The notes beneath the pieces are model-generated. The model did no database searches and was not told where the DNA came from. It saw only the letters and a program-made list of their open reading frames with translations. 45,636 nt of DNA. Source: Lachnospiraceae bacterium. GTDB lineage: Bacteria > Bacillota > Clostridia > Lachnospirales > Lachnospiraceae. The stretch lies in the NCBI GenBank assembly GCA_023663945.1, contig JAMPGL010000033.1, forward strand, positions 1 through 45,636. Direction: 5' to 3'. Both the position numbers and the translations under genes were made by a program. Of the stretch, positions 17,131 to 26,327 are shown piece by piece. Within the stretch, counting starts at the first letter, position 1. Every line of letters begins with the position of its first letter.

Positions 17131-17176
17131 AACAATATCTAGTGCCACGCTGCCAGACGCATCACTAGATATTGTT
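17131..17176. repeat. 14-bp perfect inverted repeat downstream of lgt
   Basis: AACAATATCTAGTG (17131-17144) and CACTAGATATTGTT (17163-17176) form a perfect 14-bp stem with an 18-base loop. On the plus strand TAAAAATTTT follows, on the minus strand no T-run. It lies between the lgt stop and the canonical terminator at 17071-17104. It could be a second terminator, an RNA-stability hairpin or a small mobile palindrome. Confidence 0.7.
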
Positions 17177-17205
17177 TAAAAATTTTATAAAATTTTTGTA
17201 ATTTT

Positions 17206-18078
17206 TTATCCTTCGTCTCTCCTGCCCTTTTTCTTTTGCCTCATCCGCACCAAAAGGTCGCAGAGAATTGAACTTACACACAAGACTATCGCAAGCACCT
17301 GTGATACCGGAACCTGCGTTCCCGGAATAAAAAGCTGGTCTGTCCGGATTCCCTCAATCCAGGCGCGCCCTAAACCGTAACCGCCCAGATACAAAAGCGC
17401 TATCTCCCCTTCAAATTTTTTGTGCTTATAATAAAGAAGCATCAGGATTAACAGCCCCAGATTCCAAAGGCTTTCATACAAAAAGGTGGGATGAACCTGA
17501 ATATAATTAGTCCCCTCCGCAATGTGCTCCGCCAAAGATTCCGATATGTCGATGGAACGCACCATATCAATGGGAAGCCTCATGGCAAACAGATTATCCG
17601 TGTACTGTCCAAAGACCTCCCGGTTGGTAAAGTTTCCCCACCTGCCGATTGCCTGTCCCAAAATCAAGCCCAGCACGCCCGTATCCGCCATCCGAAAGGC
17701 ATTTTGCTTTTTCAGCTTTGCATAGATAAAAAGCGTGGTAAACGCCGCGATCACGCCGCCGTAAATAGCAAGACCGCCCTCCCGCAGATTTAAAATGCTG
17801 AGCAGATTATTTTTGTAATTGTCCCACTCAAAAACCACATAATAAATTCTGGCTCCGATAATGGAAAAAATCACCGCATAAATGGAAAAATCCCAATAAA
17901 CTTCCGGATCCTGCCCGGTCACCTTTGCCCACCGTGCCGCCATCATAATTCCCGCAATCACGCCAATGCCGATGATCACGCCGTACAGCGCAATCTCAAA
18001 GCCGAAAACGCTGAAGCTTTTCGGCACATTTCTCAAATAAATTCCCATATTGGGAAATGCAATATCCATTAAATCCAT
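17206..18078 (-). CDS. lgt: prolipoprotein diacylglyceryl transferase Lgt
   Basis: Membrane enzyme transferring diacylglycerol from phosphatidylglycerol to the lipobox cysteine of prolipoproteins, the first step of lipoprotein maturation. It has about seven membrane spans, the REGGLAIYGGVIA segment and the Lgt signature GRWGNFTNREVFG, with the conserved late G-GYGLGRAWIEGIRTDQL block. 290 residues is typical. ATG 18078 is preceded by GGAAGG. The gene starts 28 bases past ychF and is probably co-transcribed with it. Confidence 0.96.
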   Translation of the reverse strand: MDLMDIAFPNMGIYLRNVPKSFSVFGFEIALYGVIIGIGVIAGIMMAARWAKVTGQDPEVYWDFSIYAVIFSIIGARIYYVVFEWDNYKNNLLSILNLREGGLAIYGGVIAAFTTLFIYAKLKKQNAFRMADTGVLGLILGQAIGRWGNFTNREVFGQYTDNLFAMRLPIDMVRSIDISESLAEHIAEGTNYIQVHPTFLYESLWNLGLLILMLLYYKHKKFEGEIALLYLGGYGLGRAWIEGIRTDQLFIPGTQVPVSQVLAIVLCVSSILCDLLVRMRQKKKGRRDEG

Positions 18079-18106
18079 AGGAAACCTTCCTTTATCTCAT
18101 ATCCGG

Positions 18107-19204
18107 TCAGACATTAAACCGGAACAAAATCACATCCCCGTCCTTCACTACATACTCTTTGCCTTCCATTCCTACCAGTCCCTTTTCTCTGGCAGCCGCA
18201 AGAGACCCCTGTTCCAAAAGATCCTTGTAATTGACTACCTCCGCCTTGATAAATCCCCGTTCAAAATCCGTATGTATCTTGCCTGCCGCCTGAGGCGCCT
18301 TGGTTCCAATCTTGATCGTCCATGCTCTGGTCTCGTCCTCCCCTGCCGTCAAAAAGCTCATAAGCCCAAGCAGACGGTAGCTGGCACGAATCAGCTTCTC
18401 AAGCCCGGATTCCTTAAGCCCTAAATCCTCCAAAAACATTGCCTTTTCTTCCTCGTCAAGCTCCGAAATCTCCTGCTCAATCTGCGCACAGATCACAAAC
18501 ACCTCGCTGCCGTTTTCGGATGCAAAATCACGTACCCGGCAGACCCCTTGATTGGAAGCTCCGTCATCCGCAAGATCCTCCTCCCCCACGTTGGCTGCAA
18601 AAATAACCGGCTTGTAGGTTAACAGATTATACGATTCCAAAAGCAACTTTTCATCCTCATCATCTGTCACATAACTTGCCGCCAGTTTTCCCTCTTCCAG
18701 ATGCGCCTTCAGCGACTCCAAAAGCGCAGCCTCCTTGGCAAGAGACTTGTCCATTCTTGCCGCCTTCCCGGTCTTGGCAATTCTCCGTTCCAGTATTTCT
18801 ATATCCGAAAAAATCAATTCCAGATTAATCGTCTCAATATCTCTTAACGGGTCAATCGTTCCATCCACATGCACCACATTGGAATCCTCAAAGCAGCGCA
18901 CCACATGGACTACCGCGTCTACTTCCCTGATGTTGCTGAGAAACTGATTTCCAAGCCCCTCTCCCTTGGAGGCTCCCTTAACCAGACCCGCAATATCCAC
19001 AAACTCTATGACTGCCGGAGTTACCTTTTTGGAATGATACATATCTCCCAAAAGCTTTAACCTCTCATCCGGAACCGCCACAATCCCCACATTGGGGTCG
19101 ATGGTGCAGAACGGATAATTTGCCGACTCAGCTCCCGCTTTAGTGAGGGAGTTAAACAAAGTACTCTTTCCCACATTGGGTAATCCTAAGATTCCTAATT
19201 TCAT
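18107..19204 (-). CDS. ychF: redox-responsive ATPase/GTPase YchF
   Basis: Obg-family P-loop NTPase (YchF/OLA1), ribosome-associated and known to prefer ATP. G1 is GLPNVGKST, the switch region contains YPFCTIDPNVG, G3 is DIAGLVKGAS, and the C-terminal TGS domain ends in the very conserved KDGDVILFRFNV. 365 residues matches the family exactly. It sits ahead of lgt. Identity is firm; the physiological role in ribosome function or stress is known only in outline for the family. Confidence 0.97.
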   Translation of the reverse strand: MKLGILGLPNVGKSTLFNSLTKAGAESANYPFCTIDPNVGIVAVPDERLKLLGDMYHSKKVTPAVIEFVDIAGLVKGASKGEGLGNQFLSNIREVDAVVHVVRCFEDSNVVHVDGTIDPLRDIETINLELIFSDIEILERRIAKTGKAARMDKSLAKEAALLESLKAHLEEGKLAASYVTDDEDEKLLLESYNLLTYKPVIFAANVGEEDLADDGASNQGVCRVRDFASENGSEVFVICAQIEQEISELDEEEKAMFLEDLGLKESGLEKLIRASYRLLGLMSFLTAGEDETRAWTIKIGTKAPQAAGKIHTDFERGFIKAEVVNYKDLLEQGSLAAAREKGLVGMEGKEYVVKDGDVILFRFNV

Positions 19205-19283
19205 AATATTCTCACATCTCCTTTGATTTTCTGCCTAATCCTAACATGATAACGCAATTATTTGTTCTACGCAGGCTTAAATG

Positions 19284-19598
19284 CTAAATCATCTTATTTT
19301 CATAATCCTGCAGTTCATGAAAAATATTATCCACGAAAACCGTATCCCCTTCCACTCTGTAAAGCATAAAATATCTGTGGGACATAAAATTCATCCGCCT
19401 GTATCCAAGTTTTTTCAGATGCTGGTTCTCACACATTTTTAGACTTTCTGCAACATGCGTCAGAGAAGTTATCGTTGCTTCAAAATCATCTATCAGATTA
19501 CATACTGCCTGCTCATTCTTCTTTTCAAACAAAAGATAGTGTAAAAAATTATCCATATCTGTTTCAGCATCTTCTGTAATAATTACTTTATAATCCAT
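19284..19598 (-). CDS. type II toxin, RelE/ParE family
   Basis: A 104-residue protein with the RelE/ParE fold pattern: an N-terminal VIITEDAETDMDNFLHYLL helical hairpin, a central helix, and a C-terminal beta sheet with GYRRMNFMSHRYFMLYRVEGDTVFVDNIFHELQDYENKM in which conserved Arg and Tyr positions are retained. Family members are either ribosome-dependent mRNA endonucleases (RelE) or gyrase poisons (ParE); the sequence does not settle which. The gene overlaps the antitoxin by 11 bases and is downstream of it, the usual order. It is complete, so the pair is probably functional. Confidence 0.85.
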   Translation of the reverse strand: MDYKVIITEDAETDMDNFLHYLLFEKKNEQAVCNLIDDFEATITSLTHVAESLKMCENQHLKKLGYRRMNFMSHRYFMLYRVEGDTVFVDNIFHELQDYENKMI

Positions 19599-19890
19599 AT
19601 TTTCCCCTCAAATCGGAGATTACCATATCTGCTTCACGGCATCTTCCTTCTTCACAATGTTCTCTGGATTGCCTTAATTTCTCCAGCAGTTCTTCTTCTG
19701 TCATTGCTCTGTATGGATTACTCTCTGTCGTATCTCTCTTTCTGATTTCAAAAGGAAAACCGTTATTTGCAACAGCCAGTGTCAAAAACATTTTGATTGC
19801 AGATGTGGTATCAGTGCCAAGATCTTTAAACAGCATATCCGATTTTCGCTTTAAATCGTCATCTACTCTCACTTGAATTGTGCTTGCCAT
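19588..19890 (-). CDS. type II antitoxin, RelB/DinJ family
   Basis: A 100-residue ribbon-helix-helix protein: TIQVRVDDDLKRKSDMLFKDLGTDTTSAIKMFLTLAV is the RelB/DinJ DNA-binding domain, followed by the typical NNGFPFEIRK turn and a charged C-terminal toxin-wrapping segment rich in Glu and Arg. It neutralises the toxin of the overlapping downstream gene and should repress their shared promoter. ATG 19890 has AAGGAG six bases upstream. The pair is inserted between ychF and the HD-GYP gene with no other accessory genes around it. Confidence 0.88.
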   Translation of the reverse strand: MASTIQVRVDDDLKRKSDMLFKDLGTDTTSAIKMFLTLAVANNGFPFEIRKRDTTESNPYRAMTEEELLEKLRQSREHCEEGRCREADMVISDLRGKYGL

Positions 19891-19968
19891 AATGAACTCC
19901 TTCCAAAATATCTCTTCCTTATATTTTCACTTTTACCCCATATCATACATAATTTCCAAGTTCTATCC

Positions 19969-21294
19969 CTAAAACTCTTTCAACACCTCTTCAATTTCCC
20001 CGGCGGACGCCAAAAAAGCCTCTGCCGCTGCCGGATCAAAGTGCGTGCCGGATTCACTGCGTATAATTCCGTATGCCTTTTGAAGCGGCATTGCCTCCTT
20101 ATAACAGCGCTTGGAAGTGAGCGCATCAAAAACATCCGCTACCGCCATAATCCGCGCGCATAAAGGTATTTCCTCACCTTTTACTCCATCCGGATATCCG
20201 TTTCCATTCCACCACTCATGATGATATGCCGCCATATCCACTGCCATATCCAGATATGCGGACTGTCCTAACTGGTTCTCAGCCTGTTTCAGCAGCTCAC
20301 GTCCTGCCGCGGCATGACTTTTCATAATCTCAAATTCTTCTTCCGTTAACCTCCCCGGTTTATTCAGAATTGCATCCGGAATATGTATTTTTCCAATGTC
20401 GTGCAGCGGCGCGGCAACGACCATATCCGATATATACTGGGGTGTTAAAATGCCGGAAAACTTATTTTGTGCTTTCAGCGTATTTGCTATAATCTCCACA
20501 TATCTTGCAGTCCGCTTGATGTGGCCGCCCGTATTCTCATCCCTGCTCTCCACAAGATCCGCCATCATTGCAATCATGTTAAACTGCATGGACGAAACCT
20601 GCTCATAGTAATAAGAACGCTTATTCCCCTGCATGACAAGGACAATCATTGCAACCGTCAGTACAAATGCAGTTACTCCAAATACGCAGGCATCCCATGC
20701 AAACTGACCGCTTACCGCATAGCCGTACCCGGCTTCCTTCATTTCCCTGTTTAGTTCAGTCTGTCTTGCCATAATATTGGAAAAGGATAAAAGCAGGATA
20801 CCCGACACATACAGCAGGCTCTCCTCCCACTTGTGAAGGTGGCGTTTGTTCATGTTTTCCCGAAACCAGCTCCGCCAGTCCTTCCCTTTTATAAAGAAGA
20901 GTAAAAGAACAAGCGCCAGCACGCCATACATGAACAAGCTGTAATACAGCGCCGTCCTCTCAGAAAATCCAAGCAGATTCGGCACCATCACAAAGACCGG
21001 TACCACAAGCCCATTTAAAATACCCGGAATTGGAAGGATCAGCAAAAATCCACGCAGACGATGTGATTTTCTTCCCAAAACAATATTCAGACCGCCCGCC
21101 GCAAGTGCCGCAAATGTTGCAATATCTTTTCCAAGAAGGAAAAACAATAGGATAACGCTGACGATGCTGACCAGATAAAATATTTTTTGTTTTTGAACCT
21201 CCATCCCCGGCTCCAAAAATACATATCTTTCAATCAGAAAAATGCCTGTGACTACCGTCATCACTTCCAATATGTTACTGAGTTCTGCCAACAT
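19969..21294 (-). CDS. HD-GYP domain membrane protein
   Basis: The N-terminal half (about 1-225) has seven or eight hydrophobic segments of unknown sensory type. The C-terminal half is an HD-GYP domain with PLHDIGKIHIPD (HD at about 299), the HHE motif and NGNGYPDGVKGEEIPL (GYP at about 367), so the metal ligands and signature are complete. HD-GYP proteins usually hydrolyse cyclic di-GMP or related dinucleotides. I see no GGDEF or receiver domain. ATG 21294 has AAGGCGG upstream. It is separated from rsgA by 75 bases and may have its own promoter. The signal it senses is unknown. Confidence 0.88.
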   Translation of the reverse strand: MLAELSNILEVMTVVTGIFLIERYVFLEPGMEVQKQKIFYLVSIVSVILLFFLLGKDIATFAALAAGGLNIVLGRKSHRLRGFLLILPIPGILNGLVVPVFVMVPNLLGFSERTALYYSLFMYGVLALVLLLFFIKGKDWRSWFRENMNKRHLHKWEESLLYVSGILLLSFSNIMARQTELNREMKEAGYGYAVSGQFAWDACVFGVTAFVLTVAMIVLVMQGNKRSYYYEQVSSMQFNMIAMMADLVESRDENTGGHIKRTARYVEIIANTLKAQNKFSGILTPQYISDMVVAAPLHDIGKIHIPDAILNKPGRLTEEEFEIMKSHAAAGRELLKQAENQLGQSAYLDMAVDMAAYHHEWWNGNGYPDGVKGEEIPLCARIMAVADVFDALTSKRCYKEAMPLQKAYGIIRSESGTHFDPAAAEAFLASAGEIEEVLKEF

Positions 21295-21369
21295 AAATCC
21301 GCCTTTCCCTTAACATTCCATTAAAACTCAGCCTATGTCTTCTAATTTTCTGTTATCAAATAACTTCTC

Positions 21370-22245
21370 TCAATATCTCTTTCTATTCTTCAATTCCTCA
21401 TACAAAATCGAATAATTGTGATACCGGACTCTGCTGATTTCTCCCCGCGCCAATGCATCCTTTACTCCACATGACGGTTCGCTCAAGTGGGCGCATCCGC
21501 CAAAACGGCAGTCCTTTTCGTATTTTTCAAATTCCGGATAAAATCCCTGCAGTTCCTCCTTCTCCATCGCTCCCAGACCAAGAGAAGTAAATCCCGGCGT
21601 ATCCATGAGAAAGGTATCTTGCGGGAGCGCAAACAACTGAGCATGTCTTGTGGTATGCTTTCCTCTCTCAATCTTCCGGCTGATCTCCCCGGTCTCCATA
21701 TTTGCCTGAGGGTAAAGGGCATTGATGATGGTGGACTTTCCCACGCCGCTTGGTCCCGCCGCCACGGTGGTTTTGCCCGTAAGGCAGGCTCGTATCTCTT
21801 CAATTCCCTGATTCCTTGCCCCGCTCACAAAAAGCACCCGGTATCCGCATCCGCTGTACGCAGCAAGGAGCTCATCCTGCTCTTCCTGTGAGGCAATGTC
21901 CTTTTTGTTAAAGCAGATCACTGCCGGAAGCTTCTGTTTTTCCATGGAGATTAAAAAGCGGTCCAAAAGATTATAGTTGGGATCCGGCTTTACAATTGCA
22001 AAAATGATCAATGACTGGTCTACGTTAGCGCACGCCGGTCTTATGAGCGCGTTTTTCCTTGGAAGGATCTTTACGATATTTCCTGTAAGCTCCGTCTCTG
22101 ATACAAGCTCAATCTCTACGTTGTCGCCCACTAACGGCTTGATCCCGTCTTTTCGGAATATTCCCTTTGCCTTGCATTCTATCAGTCCTAAGCCGGTGTG
22201 CACATAATAAAACCCGGCTATCCCCTTGATGATCTTTCCCTGCAA
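21370..22245 (-). CDS. rsgA: ribosome small subunit GTPase RsgA
   Basis: Circularly permuted GTPase assisting late 30S assembly. An N-terminal OB-fold is followed by G4 (CFNKKDIA), then G1 (GPSGVGKSTIIN) and G3 (DTPGFTSLG), the diagnostic permuted order, and a C-terminal zinc knuckle in CRFGGCAHLSEPSC. 291 residues from TTG 22245, chosen because GGAGGGG lies just upstream; the ATG at 22269 would place that ribosome site inside the gene. It is the last gene of the murE-priA-...-prkC operon and follows prkC closely, as in many Firmicutes. Confidence 0.95.
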   Translation of the reverse strand: MQGKIIKGIAGFYYVHTGLGLIECKAKGIFRKDGIKPLVGDNVEIELVSETELTGNIVKILPRKNALIRPACANVDQSLIIFAIVKPDPNYNLLDRFLISMEKQKLPAVICFNKKDIASQEEQDELLAAYSGCGYRVLFVSGARNQGIEEIRACLTGKTTVAAGPSGVGKSTIINALYPQANMETGEISRKIERGKHTTRHAQLFALPQDTFLMDTPGFTSLGLGAMEKEELQGFYPEFEKYEKDCRFGGCAHLSEPSCGVKDALARGEISRVRYHNYSILYEELKNRKRY

Positions 22246-22295
22246 AAACACCCCTCCATGTTTTATCATATTGTTTACAATATTTACCGTCTTCT

Positions 22296-24506
22296 CTATT
22301 CTGCCACAAAAGTAACCGGACGGCGGATTTCCTTAGTCTCCGTACTGCCTCCCTCCGTACTCTCCACTCCATCACCGTCAATCGTGCTTGCGCCGTCAAT
22401 GACATTCACATATTGATAAAGAATCACTCCCGTCTGGGATTTAATTCCTGTAATGTTCTGCTGCTCAATGGGGAAGGACGCTGTCTGGGTGCTCCAGAGC
22501 TGTGTCCCGTCATCCGCCATCAGCGTTACCGTAACAAGCGTTCCTCCACGGAAATTCGGGTCTTCTTCCGCCGTGGGCGCTGTGATGGTATCCGAAAACC
22601 GGAAAGTAGACTGGATAGGCCCTATACTGATGCTGATGTCCACCTTTTCGCCTGCCTCCGCATAAGACCCCACGGAATAACTCTGATAGCATACCAGCCC
22701 TGTCAAGTCTGCATTCTCATTGTTGACTTCGGAGACGGTTCCCAATTGAAGCCCTGCTTCCACCAGAACTGCCATTGCCTCCTCCTCGGATCTTCCCATC
22801 AGATCGGGCACTCTGACCTTTTCCGTATCTTTTCCAAGACTGATGGTTATGGTTACCGCCGCACCGCTGGGTGCCTTTTCCCCTGCCTTGGGAGACTGTG
22901 TGACAATCTTACCCGCCTCGATATATTCGTCATAAGCTTCCGTCTTGTTGACTGCAAATCCCTTTTTATCCAGTTCGGCAGTCGCCTCCGCTTCGGTCAT
23001 TCCCACCACGTCAGATACTACCACTCCCTCAGAACCGGCACTGACTGTGAGAACCACATTGCTTCCCTCTTCCACCATATCTCCCGGGTCAACGCTTGCT
23101 TTCATGACAATTCCCTGCTCATAATCAGTGCTTTCCTGATATTCAATCTCCGGCGTCAGTCCAATATTCAAAAGCGAAACCTTAACCTCATCCACATTTT
23201 TGCCTACTACCGTGATCATTTCTACCTTAGGCTTTTCTTCCTCCTGCTCTTCCTCTACTTCCTCTTTATTTCCAAAGTCGAAAACGCCAACCGCTCTTCC
23301 TACCAGAAAAAGAACAATGCACCCGATAAGGATTGCCGCAATCACCGCAAGGATGGTCGTGATTCTTTCCATCTTGGGTTCGTACTCGTCCTCTTCCTCC
23401 TCGTCGTCGTCGTTTTCGTACTCATATTCATATTCGTACTCTTCGTCTTCCTCTTCTTCCGGTTCTTCCTCCACTACATAAGTCTTCCCCGCAGGCTTCT
23501 TTGCACTCTTTTGAGCTGAACTCTTTTGCGCGTTTTGTTTTACTTCCTTTTCGGTGCGGAGATGCATAGCCTCTTCCAAAGCATCCCGTTTGTGGGACTG
23601 CTTTTTGATCCGTTCCATCTCACTGTCGCTGATCATCTTGGTAGAGCCTTCCTCATCCGGATTGACCACTTTCACAAAATCCTCATCCGGCGTCATCAGG
23701 GAACGCTTCAAGTCGGTAATCAGCTCTCCCATGGACTGATAGCGTCTGTCGGGACTCTTCTGACAGCATTTAAATACAATCTGTTCCACGCTCACCGGAA
23801 TCTCGGACACATATTCTCTGGGAGAGGGCATCTCCTCCTGAATATGCTTAATGGCAATCGCCACGGTTGTTTCTCCATTAAAAGGAACCCTGCCCGTGAG
23901 CATCTCAAACATGGTTACGCCCAGCGAATAAATATCACTCTTTTCGTCTGAATAGCCGCCTCTTGCCTGCTCCGGCGATGTGTAATGAACCGACCCCATC
24001 ACATTGGAGGTAATGGTGTTGCTGGTCGCTGCCTTTGCAATGCCGAAATCCGTAACCTTAACCTTACCTTCCTTGGATATGATAATGTTCTGGGGCTTAA
24101 TGTCTCTATGAATAATATGGTTGTTATGAGCCGCCTCAATTCCCATGCTCACCTGTATTGCAATGCTGACTGCCTCCTTAACCGACAGCCTTGCCTTCTT
24201 TTCGATATACTTTTTGAGAGTAATGCCCTCTACCAGCTCCATTACGATATAGTAGATTCCATTTTCCTCTCCCACATCATATACATTTACAATATTGGGA
24301 TGCATCAATCCTGCTGCCGCCTGAGCCTCTATTCTGAATTTGGATACAAAATTGGCGTTCTCCGAAAATTCCTGTTTCAGAACCTTTACCGCCACAAACC
24401 GATTCAGCTTATGATCCTTCGCCTTATATACATCCGACATTCCGCCTGTACCGATTTTTTCAAGTATTTCGTACCGATCTCCGATTATCATTCCGATTTT
24501 AATCAT
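22296..24506 (-). CDS. prkC: PASTA-domain Ser/Thr protein kinase PrkC
   Basis: Membrane kinase sensing muropeptides or lipid II and controlling wall synthesis, division and germination in relatives. The N-terminal kinase domain (about 11-270) has the glycine loop, K41, HRDIKPQN with catalytic D135 and the DFG at 153-155. A juxtamembrane segment with a very acidic EEEEDEEYEYEYEYE stretch leads to the transmembrane helix (about 383-403), then three PASTA repeats (about 428-492, 495-558, 560-632) and a roughly 100-residue Ser/Thr-rich C-terminal domain. 736 residues. ATG 24506 has GGAG upstream. Its phosphatase lies directly upstream, the conserved pairing. Confidence 0.96.
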   Translation of the reverse strand: MIKIGMIIGDRYEILEKIGTGGMSDVYKAKDHKLNRFVAVKVLKQEFSENANFVSKFRIEAQAAAGLMHPNIVNVYDVGEENGIYYIVMELVEGITLKKYIEKKARLSVKEAVSIAIQVSMGIEAAHNNHIIHRDIKPQNIIISKEGKVKVTDFGIAKAATSNTITSNVMGSVHYTSPEQARGGYSDEKSDIYSLGVTMFEMLTGRVPFNGETTVAIAIKHIQEEMPSPREYVSEIPVSVEQIVFKCCQKSPDRRYQSMGELITDLKRSLMTPDEDFVKVVNPDEEGSTKMISDSEMERIKKQSHKRDALEEAMHLRTEKEVKQNAQKSSAQKSAKKPAGKTYVVEEEPEEEEDEEYEYEYEYENDDDEEEEDEYEPKMERITTILAVIAAILIGCIVLFLVGRAVGVFDFGNKEEVEEEQEEEKPKVEMITVVGKNVDEVKVSLLNIGLTPEIEYQESTDYEQGIVMKASVDPGDMVEEGSNVVLTVSAGSEGVVVSDVVGMTEAEATAELDKKGFAVNKTEAYDEYIEAGKIVTQSPKAGEKAPSGAAVTITISLGKDTEKVRVPDLMGRSEEEAMAVLVEAGLQLGTVSEVNNENADLTGLVCYQSYSVGSYAEAGEKVDISISIGPIQSTFRFSDTITAPTAEEDPNFRGGTLVTVTLMADDGTQLWSTQTASFPIEQQNITGIKSQTGVILYQYVNVIDGASTIDGDGVESTEGGSTETKEIRRPVTFVAE

Positions 24507-24535
24507 ATTTCATCTCCATCCAACCTTGTTTCGCA

Positions 24536-25270
24536 TCATTCTCTGGCAAACGCATCAATGATGATCACCGTAATATTATCTTTCCCGCCGTTATTGTTGG
24601 CGGCATCAATCAGCCTTTGCGCCTTTTCTTCCATGGACACCGGCTCTCTTAAGATTGCTCCGATCTCCTCATCCTCAAGCATATTCGTGAGCCCATCCGA
24701 GCATATCAGTACCAGCTCTCCGGGCTTAAGCTCCTCATGGAAAAAGTCAATCTCCACCGTATCTAAGGCGCCGATTGCTCTGGTAATAATGTTCTTATCC
24801 GGATGGTTCCTCGCCGCCTTTCTGTCAATGCCGCCCATCCGCACCATTTCTTCTACCAGCGAATGGTCTCTGGTAATCTGTCTGACCTCACTGCCGATAA
24901 TATATAACCTGCTGTCCCCCACGTTCGCCACCTGTAGATAATGCCCTAAACAGGTTGCCGCTACTACTGTCGTTCCCATTCCCGAAAGGCTTTCGTCTTC
25001 GTCCGCCTTTCTGCGGATCTGGTCATTGGCAATCCGTATCGCCTTGCTTAAAATGCGTACCGGATTCTTTTCAAAACACCCCCGCACCTCTCTGATGATC
25101 GTTTCCACTGTACACTTGGACGCAAAATCTCCCGCATTGTGTCCGCCCATTCCGTCAGCCACAATAAATAAATTAGGAAGATTTCCTATAGGCGACTCTG
25201 AAACATAAACATAGTCCTGATTTAGTTTTCGCTTTTTCCCTATATCTGTGACAGAAAAGGATCGTATCAC
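24536..25270 (-). CDS. prpC: PP2C-type protein phosphatase (Stp/PrpC)
   Basis: Mn-dependent Ser/Thr phosphatase that reverses PrkC phosphorylation. The PP2C motifs are intact: N-Q-D-Y near the start, VADGMGGHNAGDFAS, GTTVVAA, VGDSRLYII, TRDHSLV, CSDGLTNMLEDEEI and GGKDNITVI. 244 residues is the usual size. The start is GTG 25270, which overlaps the TGA of rlmN in a GTGA junction and has AAGGAGG seven bases upstream, so translation is coupled. The order rsmB-rlmN-prpC-prkC-rsgA is conserved widely in Firmicutes. Confidence 0.96.
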   Translation of the reverse strand: MIRSFSVTDIGKKRKLNQDYVYVSESPIGNLPNLFIVADGMGGHNAGDFASKCTVETIIREVRGCFEKNPVRILSKAIRIANDQIRRKADEDESLSGMGTTVVAATCLGHYLQVANVGDSRLYIIGSEVRQITRDHSLVEEMVRMGGIDRKAARNHPDKNIITRAIGALDTVEIDFFHEELKPGELVLICSDGLTNMLEDEEIGAILREPVSMEEKAQRLIDAANNNGGKDNITVIIIDAFARE

Positions 25271-26310
25271 GTTGTTCCCTCCTTCAGCGCCTTCTGCCGT
25301 CTGCGAAGCTGACCGCAGGCGCCGTCAATATCTCTCCCCATTTCCCTTCTAATAGTAACATTTATTCCATTTTTTTCAAGTTTATTTTTAAATGCCAGAA
25401 TTTCCGGCTTCTTCGAGCGGTTAAACTCCCTCTCTTTTACCGGGTTTACCGGTATCAGGTTCACATGACAATTCAGCCCCTTTATCAGCGCACAAAGCTC
25501 TTCGGCATCCTTTCGCGTGTCATTTACGCCCTGAGCAAGTGCGTATTCAAAGGTGATTCTTCTCCCTGTCTTTTCAAAATAATAGGCGCAGGCTTCCATC
25601 AGTTCCTTTATGGAATACCGATTTGCAGCCGGCATCAGGGCTTTCCGCTTTTCATCGCACGGTGCGTGAAGCGACAGGGCAAGCGTAATCTGCAATTGTT
25701 CATCAGCCAGCCTGCGCATCTCGGGCACCAGCCCGCAGGTGGACACCGTTATGTTTCTCTGGCTGATATGTAAGCCGTTTTCATCGGTTAGGAGCCTTAG
25801 AAACTTAAGCAGATTCTCATAATTATCCAAAGGCTCCCCGGTGCCCATCACCACCACGTTGGACACCCGCTCCCCGCTAAGAAGCGTGACAGCGTAAATC
25901 TGATCCAGCATTTCGGAGGAAAGAAGCGACCTTTCCAGTCCCCCTAATGCGGAGGCGCAGAAAGCGCATCCCATCCGGCATCCCACCTGAGAGGAAATGC
26001 AGACGCTGTTTCCGTGTTTATATTTCATCCACACGCTCTCCACCAGACATCCATCCGAAAGCTCAAACAAATATTTGGCGGTTCCGTCAATGGCGGATTT
26101 CTGTATCTTTACCGGCTTTACCGCCGTATATGCAAAGTTCTCAGCAAGCTTATCCCGAAGGGACAAGGGCAGATTGCTCATCTCCTCATATCCCCGCGCC
26201 AGCTTTCCATGCATCCACTGATAAAGCTGTTTTGCACGGAAAGATTTTTCCCCCATCTCTTCCAGTTCCTTTTGAAGTTCCTCTAATGTCAGTGATTTTA
26301 TATCCTTCAT
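25267..26310 (-). CDS. rlmN: dual-specificity 23S rRNA/tRNA methyltransferase RlmN
   Basis: Radical SAM enzyme that methylates C2 of A2503 in 23S rRNA and A37 in some tRNAs. The CxxxCxxC cluster motif is in GCRMGCAFCAS, the VVMGTGEPLDNYEN motif and the resolving cysteine near GRDIDGACGQLR are present. 347 residues from ATG 26310, which gives the usual MKDIKSLTLEELQ start and has AGGAAAGG upstream; a TTG at 26334 overlapping rsmB is less likely. It is coupled to prpC. Confidence 0.96.
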   Translation of the reverse strand: MKDIKSLTLEELQKELEEMGEKSFRAKQLYQWMHGKLARGYEEMSNLPLSLRDKLAENFAYTAVKPVKIQKSAIDGTAKYLFELSDGCLVESVWMKYKHGNSVCISSQVGCRMGCAFCASALGGLERSLLSSEMLDQIYAVTLLSGERVSNVVVMGTGEPLDNYENLLKFLRLLTDENGLHISQRNITVSTCGLVPEMRRLADEQLQITLALSLHAPCDEKRKALMPAANRYSIKELMEACAYYFEKTGRRITFEYALAQGVNDTRKDAEELCALIKGLNCHVNLIPVNPVKEREFNRSKKPEILAFKNKLEKNGINVTIRREMGRDIDGACGQLRRRQKALKEGTT

Positions 26311-26327
26311 ATGAATGTCTGCCTTTC

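Noticed and set aside
22413-23519. Long plus-strand open frame of 368 codons
   Set aside because: It lies wholly inside prkC on the opposite strand, is rich in His/Leu/Phe from the complement of acidic codons, and has no ribosome site or known domain.
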